Shown here: positions 16,776 to 24,540 of the stretch, piece by piece
Numbering within the stretch: position 1 is the stretch's first letter
How the letters are laid out: each line of letters begins with the position of its first letter
DNA from: Streptococcus infantarius subsp. infantarius ATCC BAA-102
GTDB taxonomy: Bacteria; Bacillota; Bacilli; Lactobacillales; Streptococcaceae
NCBI RefSeq assembly: GCF_000154985.1
Contig: NZ_DS572693.1
Location: forward strand, 124,001 to 188,000
Direction of reading: 5' to 3'
DNA length: 64,000 bases
The notes under the pieces: generated by a model
Told to the model about the DNA's origin: nothing
What the model saw: the letters and a program-made list of their open reading frames with translations, nothing else
Databases searched by the model: none
Program-made: the position numbers and the translations under genes

Positions 16776-17617
16776 ATACAGATGTTTTAATCAATTGGTT
16801 TGAAAGTCGTCGAGGAAAGCTCACTTATTCAATGTATGGCAGTCGAAACGGCTCAGACGGCACAGCGGACTGTTCAGGTTCAATTTCTCAGGCTCTTAAA
16901 GAAGCAGGAGTAAATATCATTGGTTTACCGTCAACGGTCACTCTAGGCTCACAATTGGCAAATAACGGCTTTTATCGAGTGTCTAAAAACGAAGATTGGA
17001 ACGGTCAACGAGGTGACATTATTCTCATGTCATGGGGCGCTGATATGTCGCAATCTGGCGGAGCTGGTGGACATGTCGGAGTACTAGAGGACGCTAACAC
17101 ATTTATTTCCGTTGACTACTGGACTGGCGGACAAGCAGGAACAGCGGTATCAAGTCATAATTGGGACCAATATTATGCAATCGAAAAACCAGCCTATATT
17201 GAAGCTTGGCGTTTTAGTGGGTCAACAGCTACACAGCCTAACACGGTTGTTTCAGGAGGTCGTAAACCAGACAGCAAAGCTTACTATCTAGCTAATGACG
17301 TAGCGTTTGTTAACGGTATCTATCAAATCAAATGCGACTACTTAGCGCCTGTTGGGTTTGATTGGACTGACAACGGTATTCCTGTAGCATTGGTAAACTG
17401 GGTCGATGAAAATGGCAACAATGTTAGAGATGGAGCCGATAAAGACTTCAAAGCTGGTATGTACTTCAGCTTCGAGATCGATGAAGCTCATATTCGTGAC
17501 TTAGGTGAAGGTGGATACTATGGCGGTTGGTACTGGCGTAAGTTCGAGTTCGGTCAATTCGGTACAGTCTGGCTTTCTTGTCGAGATAAGGACGATTTAG
17601 TCAATTATTACAATTAA
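16772..17617 (+). CDS. Phage endolysin, Amidase_5/NlpC-P60-like with C-terminal wall-binding domain
   Basis: The 281-residue protein has an N-terminal catalytic domain (1-150) with Cys34 in GTADCSGS and His101 in GGAGGHVGVLED, matching the bacteriophage peptidoglycan hydrolase family (Amidase_5) typified by Pal of phage Dp-1. A short linker (about 152-165) leads to a C-terminal region (170-281) rich in Trp, Tyr and Asp that is probably an SH3b-like wall-binding domain. There is no signal peptide, so release depends on the holin. AAAGGAG precedes the start, and a strong terminator follows. Confidence 0.9.
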   Translation: MNTDVLINWFESRRGKLTYSMYGSRNGSDGTADCSGSISQALKEAGVNIIGLPSTVTLGSQLANNGFYRVSKNEDWNGQRGDIILMSWGADMSQSGGAGGHVGVLEDANTFISVDYWTGGQAGTAVSSHNWDQYYAIEKPAYIEAWRFSGSTATQPNTVVSGGRKPDSKAYYLANDVAFVNGIYQIKCDYLAPVGFDWTDNGIPVALVNWVDENGNNVRDGADKDFKAGMYFSFEIDEAHIRDLGEGGYYGGWYWRKFEFGQFGTVWLSCRDKDDLVNYYN

Positions 17618-17647
17618 TGCTATAATCAAATAGTAAACACTTTAACA

Positions 17648-17676
17648 CGCTCTCGGCTTTTGCTGGGGGCGTTTTT
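17648..17676 (+). terminator. Terminator of the phage late operon
   Basis: A 10-bp stem (17648-17657 with 17662-17671, with G/T pairs) around a TTTT loop is followed by five T. It closes the lysis module. Confidence 0.8.
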
Positions 17677-17703
17677 GTATTTTTTTACAGTATAAATATA
17701 AAT

Positions 17704-17736
17704 AAAAACGTAAAAACACTAAAAGTTTACGTTTTT
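17704..17736. repeat. 11-bp perfect inverted repeat upstream of the antitoxin gene
   Basis: AAAAACGTAAA (17704-17714) and its exact complement TTTACGTTTTT (17726-17736) flank 11 bases. A related TTTGCGTTTTT lies at 17747-17757. The repeats lie just upstream of the promoter of the Panacea-domain gene and could be an autoregulatory operator or a hairpin. Confidence 0.55.
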
Positions 17737-17782
17737 GTAAAGAAAATTTGCGTTTTTAGAAACAAAAATAAGTATTTATAAG

Positions 17783-17811
17783 TTGAAATAAGGTTGAAAC
17801 TATGGCATAAT
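17783..17811 (+). promoter_or_regulatory. Promoter of the Panacea toxin-antitoxin pair
   Basis: TTGAAA (17783-17788), 17-bp spacer, CATAAT (17806-17811) with a TG extended -10. The leader between it and the start contains ATAACT (17821) and AGTTAT (17847), able to pair beside the GGAG ribosome site. Confidence 0.65.
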
Positions 17812-17863
17812 GTAGTTGCTATAACTCAAGACCTTTCTAAATATTTAGTTATGGAGTAATGCG

Positions 17864-18337
17864 ATGATTGATGTATTAAAAATTGTCAATTGGTTCAAAG
17901 TTCGAAATTATTCAGACATGAAAACTAATGATAATGTTGAAGCTTTGACTCAATTAAAAGTAATGAAATTATTGTACTATGCTCAAGGTGTATCGTTAGC
18001 CTTATATGATAAATTATTGTTCCCGGAAAAAATTCTAGCTTGGAAATATGGGCCAGCTGTTCAAGAAGTGTATGATGTATACAAAGGGTCAAGAGAGATA
18101 GTTGATTCTACAAGTAACGGGATGAGCGATACTGAAATAGGAGATTATCAAGAGGTAAACTCCGATCAAGAAGCGGCTCTTATTTTGAATGCAGTCGTTG
18201 ATGCATATGGCGATATGTCTGCGATAGAGTTAATGAATCAAACGCATGGAGAAGCTCCGTGGTTAGAAACAACTCAAAGTCAGGAAATCGATGTTAATCT
18301 AATCAAAGATTTTTTTGTTAAAGAAATAGTTGAATGA
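17864..18337 (+). CDS. Panacea-domain (DUF4065) antitoxin
   Basis: The 157-residue protein has the signature of the Panacea/SocA-like domain: TQLKVMKLLYYAQGVSLALY (about 32-51), then a LAWKYGPAVQEVY segment and a later helical DAYGDMSAIELMNQTHGEAPW. This domain is known as an antitoxin module that pairs with many unrelated toxins and often sits in prophages. It has its own promoter and GGAG ribosome site and overlaps the next gene by four bases (ATGA), the usual antitoxin-toxin coupling. It lies just after the endolysin, the usual place for lysogenic-conversion genes. The domain call is strong; the target and mechanism are inferred. Confidence 0.82.
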   Translation: MIDVLKIVNWFKVRNYSDMKTNDNVEALTQLKVMKLLYYAQGVSLALYDKLLFPEKILAWKYGPAVQEVYDVYKGSREIVDSTSNGMSDTEIGDYQEVNSDQEAALILNAVVDAYGDMSAIELMNQTHGEAPWLETTQSQEIDVNLIKDFFVKEIVE

Positions 18338-18756
18338 CAAAAATTAAAAGTAAAAAAGTAAAAGCAAGACCAAAAATAAAGTCTAATAAACTTGAAGATT
18401 TTAAACCAGAATATGTTCAATTTAATTTTTCATTTATTACTAAACACGAGAAATATAATTTAGAAAATAATAATTTAATCCATACGCTTTTACTAGAAAA
18501 AATTTATTATTTATCTTCTATGGACTGGGTTCAAGTGTTGGCTCTTAGGAAGGAGCAAGGAATTGAGACACTTAGCTCCCATGCATTAAAAAAATTAACC
18601 ATACCCCTTGAATTCAAGGAGAGACGAGATGACTATTGCACTGATAAATTTTTTGTGTTTCGCTTAAAAAATCAAGGCAGAGTAATTGGAAAGATGATAG
18701 ATAAGACATTTTATATATTGGCTATTGATACAACATTTGATTTGTATAAACATTAA
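18334..18756 (+). CDS. Probable toxin partner of the Panacea antitoxin
   Basis: This 140-residue protein begins inside the antitoxin stop. Residues 1-20 are very Lys-rich. About 50-75 are helical (YYLSSMDWVQVLALRKEQG). The C-terminal 40 residues form a compact strand set, FFVFRLKNQGRVIGKMIDKT then FYILAIDTTFDLYKH. A terminal strand hairpin with conserved Arg, Gly, Asp and His after a helical half is like small ribonuclease or RelE-type toxins, but I do not recognise the family. Toxin identity rests mainly on the overlap with a Panacea gene. Both genes are more AT-rich than the tail genes. Confidence 0.6.
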   Translation: MTKIKSKKVKARPKIKSNKLEDFKPEYVQFNFSFITKHEKYNLENNNLIHTLLLEKIYYLSSMDWVQVLALRKEQGIETLSSHALKKLTIPLEFKERRDDYCTDKFFVFRLKNQGRVIGKMIDKTFYILAIDTTFDLYKH

Positions 18757-18757
18757 T

Positions 18758-18788
18758 ACCCTAGCGCAAGCTAGGGTGTTTTAATTTT
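18758..18788 (+). terminator. Terminator after the Panacea pair
   Basis: An 8-bp perfect stem (18758-18765 with 18770-18777) with a GCAA tetraloop is followed by GTTTTAATTTT. Confidence 0.85.
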
Positions 18789-18806
18789 GTTGACGTCAAC
18801 AAAATT
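18783..18806. promoter_or_regulatory. 24-bp perfect palindrome, probable operator
   Basis: Bases 18783-18806 read the same on both strands, centred on GTTGACGTCAAC between 18794 and 18795. The right end overlaps the first two bases of a -35 box (18805-18810), so a bound dimer would control the promoter that follows. Confidence 0.7.
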
Positions 18807-18833
18807 GGCAGTCATGCACGTTTATGTTATAAT
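18805..18833 (+). promoter_or_regulatory. Strong promoter of a short non-coding unit
   Basis: TTGGCA (18805-18810), 17-bp spacer, consensus TATAAT (18828-18833). Transcription should begin near 18840. No gene follows for about 590 bp. Confidence 0.75.
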
Positions 18834-18837
18834 ATAA

Positions 18838-18899
18838 GTACCTCATTTGAGGTACTTTCTTTATCTTATAAAATGCACCCGATTTTTTCGGGTGTTTTT
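18838..18899 (+). ncRNA. Putative small RNA of about 60 nt at the prophage right end
   Basis: After the promoter, a 5' hairpin forms from GTACCTCA (18838-18845) and TGAGGTAC (18848-18855). A 20-base single-stranded link follows, then a terminator made of CACCCGA (18876-18882) and TCGGGTG (18888-18894) and five T. The frame ATG 18873 to TAA 18933 has no ribosome site and crosses the terminator, so the unit is probably non-coding. A target is not evident. Confidence 0.5.
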
Positions 18900-18988
18900 A
18901 GTGCAATAAAAAAAGCCTTGTCCATAAAAGCTTAAGGCGGGGAATAGGCGAGCGCACGTTAAACTAAACACAGCAGGACTTCTTTTCA

Positions 18989-19014
18989 GGACTAGCGTGA
19001 GCTAGTCCTTTTTT
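18989..19014 (+). terminator. Strong hairpin terminator with GTGA loop
   Basis: GGACTAGC (18989-18996) pairs perfectly with GCTAGTCC (19001-19008), then six T. Its sequence resembles the hairpin at 18758. No transcript entering it is evident except read-through from 18840. Confidence 0.75.
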
Positions 19015-19079
19015 GTTGTCGTTAAAACGGACCTATCACTAAATTGTGGTTATAACAGCAGTGCCTTAAATATTTAAAT

Positions 19080-19099
19080 TTTGGGGCAAATTTGGGGCA
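19080..19099. repeat. Tandem TTTGGGGCA direct repeat
   Basis: Two exact copies (19080-19088 and 19091-19099) with an 11-base period, one helical turn, which would put two protein sites on one face of the DNA. Possible integrase or excisionase binding sites. Confidence 0.5.
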
Positions 19100-19111
19100 T
19101 AAGTTTGAAAC

Positions 19112-19222
19112 TTTTGTGTTTTTACCTTCAAAAAGCAATATAGTTTCTATCTTATAAATGCTTATTTTACAGTGTTTTCTACTATTTTATATCAATGAAA
19201 TATCATCATCTAAAACACAAAA
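19112..19222. repeat. Inverted repeat, possible integrase arm sites
   Basis: TTTTGTGTTTT (19112-19122) is the exact complement of AAAACACAAAA (19212-19222), and flanking bases extend the match. The arms are about 90 bp apart. Confidence 0.45.
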
Positions 19223-19241
19223 AGTTCTTGATAAATAATTT

Positions 19242-19286
19242 AAAAAGCCTATCGTATCAAGCCACGCTTGCTGCGGGGCTTTTTTT
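19242..19286. terminator. Terminator before mutX
   Basis: AAAAAGCC (19242-19249) pairs with GGCTTTTT (19277-19284), with an inner CAAGC/GCTTG stem at 19258-19270 and T or A runs at both ends, so it may work both ways. It separates the phage end from the chromosome. Confidence 0.65.
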
Positions 19287-19396
19287 ATCTTTTGAGAAAA
19301 AAGTAAAGCTAAGATAGGGTTAATTGAAAAATATCTATAAAAACCTAGAATTATTTTACAAGTTATGCTTTGATTCAAGAATTGTGTTTGGTTTTC

Positions 19397-19405
19397 TGGT
19401 ACAAT
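19397..19405 (+). promoter_or_regulatory. Extended -10 promoter of mutX
   Basis: TGGTACAAT is an extended -10 without a clear -35. Transcription would start near 19412, giving a leader of about 20 bases to ATG 19432. Confidence 0.55.
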
Positions 19406-19431
19406 AGAAGAAAATGAGAAAGAAGAGAAAG

Positions 19432-19917
19432 ATGACGAAGTTAGCGACAATTTGTTATATTGATAACGGTGAGGCACTTTTGCTTTTGCATCGTAATAAA
19501 AAGCCTAATGATGTTCATGAGGGAAAATGGATTTCGGTTGGTGGTAAACTTGAAGCAGGTGAAACGCCTGATGAATGTGCTAAACGTGAAATTTTTGAAG
19601 AAACGCATTTTAAGGTTAAGGAAATGGATTTTAAAGGTGTGATTACTTTCCCTGAATTTACGCCTGGTCACGATTGGTATACCTACGTCTTTAAGGTGAC
19701 AGATTTTGAAGGTCAATTAATCTCTGACGAAGAATCACGTGAGGGTACTCTTGAGTGGGTTCCTTATGATAAGGTGTTATCAAAACCAACTTGGGAGGGT
19801 GACTATGAAATCTTTAAGTGGATTTTAGATGATGTGCCATTCTTCTCAGCTAAGTTTACTTATGATGACAAGCAACGCTTAGTAGATAAGAGTGTTACTT
19901 TTTATGGCGATAAGTAG
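19432..19917 (+). CDS. mutX: Nudix hydrolase, probable 8-oxo-dGTP diphosphatase
   Basis: The 161-residue protein matches the streptococcal MutX type, which hydrolyses 8-oxo-dGTP to the monophosphate and so prevents A:T to C:G mutations. The Nudix box runs from Gly38 (GKLEAGE, then TPDECAK, then REIFEE), with all metal-binding Glu present. The small residue after it, normally Gly, is His59 here (EETHF). I take ATG 19432; an ATG 18 bases upstream would leave almost no leader after the extended -10. The next gene begins 34 bases later behind GAGAGGAG and is probably cotranscribed. Confidence 0.85.
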   Translation: MTKLATICYIDNGEALLLLHRNKKPNDVHEGKWISVGGKLEAGETPDECAKREIFEETHFKVKEMDFKGVITFPEFTPGHDWYTYVFKVTDFEGQLISDEESREGTLEWVPYDKVLSKPTWEGDYEIFKWILDDVPFFSAKFTYDDKQRLVDKSVTFYGDK

Positions 19918-19951
19918 TCCTTATTGAAGTTGTCTGGAGAGAGGAGTTTTT

Positions 19952-21138
19952 ATGGAGCGTCATCAAGAAAAGAAATTTACGGAGTCTTGGTTTTTTAAAT
20001 GGGTTTTAAACAGTCAAGCTACTGTGGTAGTTATGGTCACTTTTCTTGTCTTTTTGATCCTTTATTTGTTCACTAAGATTTCATTTCTATTTAAACCTGT
20101 TTTGTCTTTTTTAGCCATTATCATGCTTCCTTTGGTAATTTCGGCAATTCTTTACTACCTGATTAAGCCTTTGGTTGGCTTGATTGAACGACGTGGTGTT
20201 AACCGAACGGCTTCAATTTTCATTGTTTATGCTATTATTGTGGCTCTGCTTATTTGGGCGGTAGCAAGTTTTATTCCTATGATTGAAGGGCAATTGACCT
20301 CATTTGTTGAGAATTTACCTGCTTATGTTAAAAGTGTCAACGTTGAAAGTTCTAAACTTTTGAAGAGTCCTTGGTTGGCTAATTATCAGTCAGAATTGCA
20401 AGATATGTTGGCTAATATCAGTGATAAAGCTGTTGATTATGCGGAAAGCTTTTCTAAGAATGCTATTGACTGGGCATCAAGCTTTGCTAGCGCCATTGCT
20501 CGCGTGACCTTAGCTATCATTATGTCACCGTTCATTCTCTTTTATTTCTTAAGAGATAGTCATAAGATGAAAGAGGGGTTAATTAAGGCACTTCCGACTA
20601 GAATGCGTCGTCCAACGTCACGTATTCTTGGAGATATCAACAAGCAGCTTGCTGGTTATGTTCAAGGTCAAGTAACCGTTGCAATTGTTGTTGGAATCAT
20701 GTTCACAATCTTCTTTAATATGATTGGTTTGCGTTATGCGGCAACTTTTGGTATTATTGCAGGCTTCCTTAATATGATTCCATATCTTGGTAGTTTCTTA
20801 GCTATGGTTCCAGTTGTGATTATGGGGATTGTTCAAGGACCAATTATGCTGATTAAGATTCTTGTGACCTCGTGGTTGAACAAACGATTGAAGGGCGTTT
20901 TGTAGCACCTTTGGTTTTGGGAAGCAAGCTAAGCATCCATCCGATTACCATTATGTTTATTTTGCTAACGTCTGGCTCAATGTTTGGTATTTGGGGAGTG
21001 TTCCTTGGAATTCCGGTTTATGCCTCTATCAAGGTGGTTGTTAAAGAAATTTTTGACTGGTACAAAGCTGTCAGTGGTTTATATGAAGAAGAGTTAATTG
21101 TAGAAGAAGGAGAAGAAGAATCAAAAGATGTTAAATAG
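19952..21138 (+). pseudogene. AI-2E family transporter, frameshifted
   Basis: The first frame (19952-20905) gives 317 residues with hydrophobic helices of the AI-2E transporter (DUF20) family, ending in an unrelated basic tail. The second frame (from about 20872 to 21138) supplies the missing conserved end, VEQTIEGRFVAPLVLGSKL, then HPITIMFILLTSGSMFGIWG. Adding one base near 20866-20872 (ACCTCGTGG to ACCTTCGTGG) would restore a single 395-residue protein reading through ILVTF-VVEQTIEGRF. A one-base loss is thus likely, in the cell or the assembly. The family acts as transporters or antiporters in the cytoplasmic membrane; substrates vary. Confidence 0.85.
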
Positions 21139-22363
21139 TGAAAAAATGGTTGCCTCAATTCAGAGTCAAGATTTAGAGCATGCCAATAAATATTTTAAAC
21201 GAGCTTTGAAAGAAGACGATGCTGAGACTCTTTTGGAATTAGCAGAGTATCTTGAGAGCATTGGTTTCTTGCCACAAGCAAAAGAAATTTATTTGCAAGA
21301 ACGTGAAGATTATCCTGAGGTTAATATTAACCTAGCTCAGATTGCGATAGAAGATGGTGACATCGAAGGTGCTTTCTTATATCTTGATGCGATTTCGCCT
21401 GAGAGCGATGCTTATTTGTCTGCTTTGCTTGTTATGGCAGATATCTATGAAATGGAAGGGCTAGCTGACGTTGCGCGTGAAAAACTTCTCCAAGCGAATC
21501 AGATTAGTGATGAACCTTTGGTTATTTTTGGTTTGGCTGAAATCGAAATGGAACTTGGTAATTACAATCAAGCTATCAAAGAATACGCTAAACTAGATAA
21601 TCGAGATATTCTTGAATTAACTGGTGTGTCAACTTATCAACGTATCGGTCGTGCTTATGCCAGTCTCGGAAAATTTGAAGCAGCTATCGAGTTTCTTGAA
21701 AAAGCTATTGAGATTGAATACGATGACAATACAATCTTTGAATTAGCGACAATTTTGTATGATCAAGTTGAATACCAAAAAGCAAATATTTACTTCAAAC
21801 AATTGGAGACAATGAATCCTGACTTTGAAGGGTATGAGTATGTTTACGCACAATCTCTTCATGAAGAAAACAAAACTGAAGAAGCACTTCGTTTGGTTCA
21901 AAAAGGTTTAGCTAAGAATGAATTTGATACGAATCTATTGCTAGCAGCTTCTCAATTTTCATATGAGTTGCATGATTCAAAACAAGCCGAAAGCTATCTT
22001 TTGAAAGCTAAAGACGTAGCAGTTGATGATGAAGATGTTTTGATGCGTTTGACTAACTTGTACTTAGAAGAAGAACGCTATAACGATGTTGTTGCCCTTA
22101 ATCGTGACAACATTGATAATGTCCTTACTAAATGGAACATTGCCAAAGCCTATCAAGCGCTTGAAGCTGATAAAAAAGCCCTCAAGATTTATGATGATTT
22201 GGCAACGAATTTGGCAGATAATCCAGAATTCTTGCAAGACTATGCTTATATTTTGCGCGAATTTGGTTATACAGATCGTGCCAAAGATGTGGCTAAACGT
22301 TACTTAACCATGGTTCCAGATGATGTCAATATGGTGGAATTTTTAAATGAAGATGAATTTTAA
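21128..22363 (+). CDS. Tetratricopeptide repeat protein
   Basis: The 411-residue acidic protein is built almost wholly of helix pairs of the TPR type; clear repeats are ALKEDDAETLLELAEYLESI, YQRIGRAYASLGKFEAAIEF and WNIAKAYQALEADKKALKIY. TPR arrays bind other proteins. This form is conserved in streptococci without a settled function. It has no signal peptide or membrane segment, so it is cytosolic. The start overlaps the end of the transporter frame by 11 bases, with AAGGAG somewhat far (about 15 bases). Confidence 0.88.
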   Translation: MLNSEKMVASIQSQDLEHANKYFKRALKEDDAETLLELAEYLESIGFLPQAKEIYLQEREDYPEVNINLAQIAIEDGDIEGAFLYLDAISPESDAYLSALLVMADIYEMEGLADVAREKLLQANQISDEPLVIFGLAEIEMELGNYNQAIKEYAKLDNRDILELTGVSTYQRIGRAYASLGKFEAAIEFLEKAIEIEYDDNTIFELATILYDQVEYQKANIYFKQLETMNPDFEGYEYVYAQSLHEENKTEEALRLVQKGLAKNEFDTNLLLAASQFSYELHDSKQAESYLLKAKDVAVDDEDVLMRLTNLYLEEERYNDVVALNRDNIDNVLTKWNIAKAYQALEADKKALKIYDDLATNLADNPEFLQDYAYILREFGYTDRAKDVAKRYLTMVPDDVNMVEFLNEDEF

Positions 22364-22523
22364 GAGTCTTTTGGCTAGTAACCTGATAACGGTTATTATC
22401 ATTTTTGTTTTGCTATCATTCTTTGATCAAAGTGGTGAACCACTTCGCAATATTCTTGTGGTATTTGGTGGTTTTATCTTGATGACCATCTATGATTTTG
22501 TCAGAACAAGACGAAAAAAATAG
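22347..22523 (+). CDS. Small membrane protein, unknown function
   Basis: A 58-residue frame overlaps the TPR gene by 17 bases in another phase, with GGTGGA 8 bases before ATG 22347. It has two hydrophobic helices (about 8-25 and 37-52) and ends in RTRRKK, so both ends are probably in the cytosol. Its tight overlap and the terminator 10 bases after it support a real gene in the same operon. Function is unknown. Confidence 0.65.
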   Translation: MKMNFKSLLASNLITVIIIFVLLSFFDQSGEPLRNILVVFGGFILMTIYDFVRTRRKK

Positions 22524-22532
22524 AGTAAAAAG

Positions 22533-22556
22533 CGCGACAATTTCGTCGTGTTTTTT
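22533..22556 (+). terminator. Terminator of the mutX-TPR operon
   Basis: A 6-bp stem (22533-22538 with 22545-22550, one G/T pair) is followed by six T. Confidence 0.7.
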
Positions 22557-22608
22557 CTTGTAATTTTCAAGAATGTTTTCAATCTTACTTTAGAAAGATA
22601 AATAAAAA

Positions 22609-22690
22609 TTTCACAAGCGAAATTTCACAAACTTTTCGTAAAACTATGGTATAATTGATTCATATTTGTGAAAAAATAAAAATTTGTGAT
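22609..22690 (+). promoter_or_regulatory. alsS promoter flanked by TTGTGA/TCACAA half-sites
   Basis: The extended -10 TGGTATAAT lies at 22647-22655. Upstream are two TTTCACAA (22609, 22623), downstream two TTTGTGA (22665, 22683). TTTCACAA at 22623-22630 and TTGTGAAA at 22666-22673 are exact complements placed around the promoter. The half-site is that of the redox sensor Rex (TTGTGA-N8-TCACAA), but the normal close spacing is absent, so the regulator is uncertain. Confidence 0.5.
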
Positions 22691-22793
22691 TTAGATTTGA
22701 CTAATTTTATCGCCAGATTTTCTTGAAATTGTGATGTATTGGAACTTTAAAATATGTTCTTAATTAGTCATCTAAAGACATATAGGAGATAAA

Positions 22794-24467
22794 ATGACTG
22801 AACAAAAGCAATATGGGGCTGATCTTGTTGTAGATAGTCTTATTAACCATGACGTCGAATACGTTTTTGGTATTCCGGGCGCAAAAATTGACCGTGTTTT
22901 CGATACACTTGAAGACAAAGGTCCAAAATTGATTGTTGCACGTCATGAGCAAAATGCAGCCTTTATGGCGCAAGGTATCGGACGTATCACAGGTAATCCA
23001 GGTGTTGTAATTACAACAAGTGGTCCTGGTGTGTCAAACTTAGCAACTGGGCTTGTAACGGCGACTGATGAAGGTGACCCAGTTCTTGCCATCTCAGGAC
23101 AAGTAAAACGTTGTGACTTGTTGAAACGTTCACACCAATCAATGAAAAACGTTGCGATGATGGAACCAGTAACGAAGTCAGCTGTTGAAGTGCATGACCC
23201 AAATACACTTTCTGAAATCATCGCCAATGCCCACCGTGTAGCTAAATCAGGTCGACGCGGTGCAAGCTTTATCTCAATTCCGCAAGACGTTACGGATAGT
23301 TTAGTATCTGTAAAAGCTATTAAGCCATTGACTGACCCTAAACTTGGTTCAGCATCTGTTGATGACGTGAACTATCTTGCTCAAGCGATTCGCAATGCTG
23401 AGTTGCCAGTTTTACTTTTGGGAAATGGTGCTTCAACACGTGCGGTCACAAAATCAATTCGTAAATTGCTTGAAGCTGTTAAATTGCCAGTTGTTGAAAC
23501 TTTCCAAGGGGCAGGTATCGTATCACGTGAACTTGAAGAAGACACTTTCTTTGGTCGTGTAGGACTTTTCCGTAACCAACCAGGGGACATGTTGCTTAAA
23601 AAAGCTGACCTTGTCATTGCAATTGGTTATGACCCAATTGAATACGAAGCACGCAACTGGAATGCTGAAATCTCAGCACGTATCATTGTTATTGACGTCG
23701 CTCAAGCTGAAATTGATACTTATTTCCAACCTGAACGCGAATTGATTGGAGATATTGCCGACACTATTGATTTGCTATTGCCTGCTGTCAATGGCTATAC
23801 ACTACCAAAAACATCTGTAGATTATCTTCAAAACCTTAAGAAAAATGTGGTTGGAGATGTGAAATTTGACCGTGACTCAAATCCTGGTGTGGTTCACCCA
23901 CTTGATGTGATTGATGTTATGCAAGAAAATATCACAGATGATATGACTGTAACTGTTGACGTTGGTAGTCACTACATCTGGATGGCACGTTACTTCAAAT
24001 CATACGAAGCACGTCACCTGCTCTTCTCAAATGGTATGCAAACACTCGGTGTAGCACTTCCTTGGGCAATTTCAGCAGCCCTTGTTCGTCCAAATACAAC
24101 CGTTATCTCTGTATCTGGTGATGGTGGTTTCCTCTTCTCAGCGCAAGAATTAGAAACTGCAGTTCGTCTTAACTTGCCAATTGTTCACATTATCTGGAAT
24201 GATGGTAAATACAACATGGTTGAATTCCAAGAAGAGATGAAATACGGTCGTTCTTCAGGTGTTGATTTTGGTCCTGTTGATTTTGTCAAATACGCAGAAA
24301 GCTTCGGTGCTAAAGGTTACCGTGTTGATAGCAAAGAAGGTTTTGAAGCAACCTTCAAAAAAGCCCTTGGTGAAGCAGAAAACGGACCAGTACTTATCGA
24401 TATTCCAATCGATTACAAAGATAACATTAAACTTGGTGAAACAATCTTACCAGACGAGTTTTATTAA
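22794..24467 (+). CDS. alsS: Acetolactate synthase, catabolic
   Basis: This 557-residue TPP enzyme joins two pyruvate to 2-acetolactate and CO2. Seen are an N-terminal PYR domain with the catalytic Glu in [13 protein letters not shown] (about residue 50), a central domain, and a C-terminal PP domain with the TPP/Mg motif [23 protein letters not shown] (about 442). No regulatory subunit gene lies near, and acetolactate decarboxylase follows, so it serves pH-related overflow of pyruvate to acetoin rather than valine synthesis. TAGGAG lies 7 bases before the ATG. Regulation is probably through the half-sites upstream. Confidence 0.95.
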   Translation: MTEQKQYGADLVVDSLINHDVEYVFGIPGAKIDRVFDTLEDKGPKLIVARHEQNAAFMAQGIGRITGNPGVVITTSGPGVSNLATGLVTATDEGDPVLAISGQVKRCDLLKRSHQSMKNVAMMEPVTKSAVEVHDPNTLSEIIANAHRVAKSGRRGASFISIPQDVTDSLVSVKAIKPLTDPKLGSASVDDVNYLAQAIRNAELPVLLLGNGASTRAVTKSIRKLLEAVKLPVVETFQGAGIVSRELEEDTFFGRVGLFRNQPGDMLLKKADLVIAIGYDPIEYEARNWNAEISARIIVIDVAQAEIDTYFQPERELIGDIADTIDLLLPAVNGYTLPKTSVDYLQNLKKNVVGDVKFDRDSNPGVVHPLDVIDVMQENITDDMTVTVDVGSHYIWMARYFKSYEARHLLFSNGMQTLGVALPWAISAALVRPNTTVISVSGDGGFLFSAQELETAVRLNLPIVHIIWNDGKYNMVEFQEEMKYGRSSGVDFGPVDFVKYAESFGAKGYRVDSKEGFEATFKKALGEAENGPVLIDIPIDYKDNIKLGETILPDEFY

Positions 24468-24540
24468 GCTTGCAATTTATCGAATTTGGCAATAAAATAT
24501 TAATGACAATTAATTTTAAATGACGAAAGTGAAGGAGAGT

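Larger units (their letters stand above)
1..19240 (+). mobile_element. Prophage, late gene half and right end
   Basis: The run of genes for portal, head, packaging, connectors, tail chaperones, tape measure, Dit, Tal, holin and endolysin is that of a siphovirus of Gram-positive hosts. All genes lie on the plus strand, close-packed or overlapping. The integrase, lysogeny and replication modules would lie left of the window. The right boundary is not fixed: the last phage-type gene ends at 18756, and repeats that could be integrase arm sites lie at 19080-19222, before the chromosomal gene mutX. The end given is an estimate at the terminator that starts at 19242. Confidence 0.93.
18900..19240. 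other. Gene-free prophage/chromosome junction, probable attR area
   Basis: No protein gene is supported between 18757 and 19432. This part holds a hairpin on 18915-18938, a strong terminator at 18989-19014, tandem TTTGGGGCA copies at 19080 and 19091, and a long inverted repeat (19112/19212). Such clusters of repeats are usual for integrase arm sites beside an attachment core. The core itself cannot be named without the left prophage end. No tRNA fold is visible. Confidence 0.45.

Noticed and set aside
18873-18935. Frame for a 20-residue hydrophobic peptide (MHPIFSGVF and on), which could look like a type I toxin or signal peptide
   Set aside because: No ribosome site, and the frame runs through the hairpin and T-tract that should end the transcript.
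19100-19432. tRNA or tmRNA end as phage attachment target before mutX
   Set aside because: No cloverleaf or CCA-end pattern could be found on either strand.
22609-22690. Repeats near alsS as a CRISPR-like or insertion element
   Set aside because: Units are only 8 bases with uneven spacing and flank a promoter; they are regulatory half-sites.
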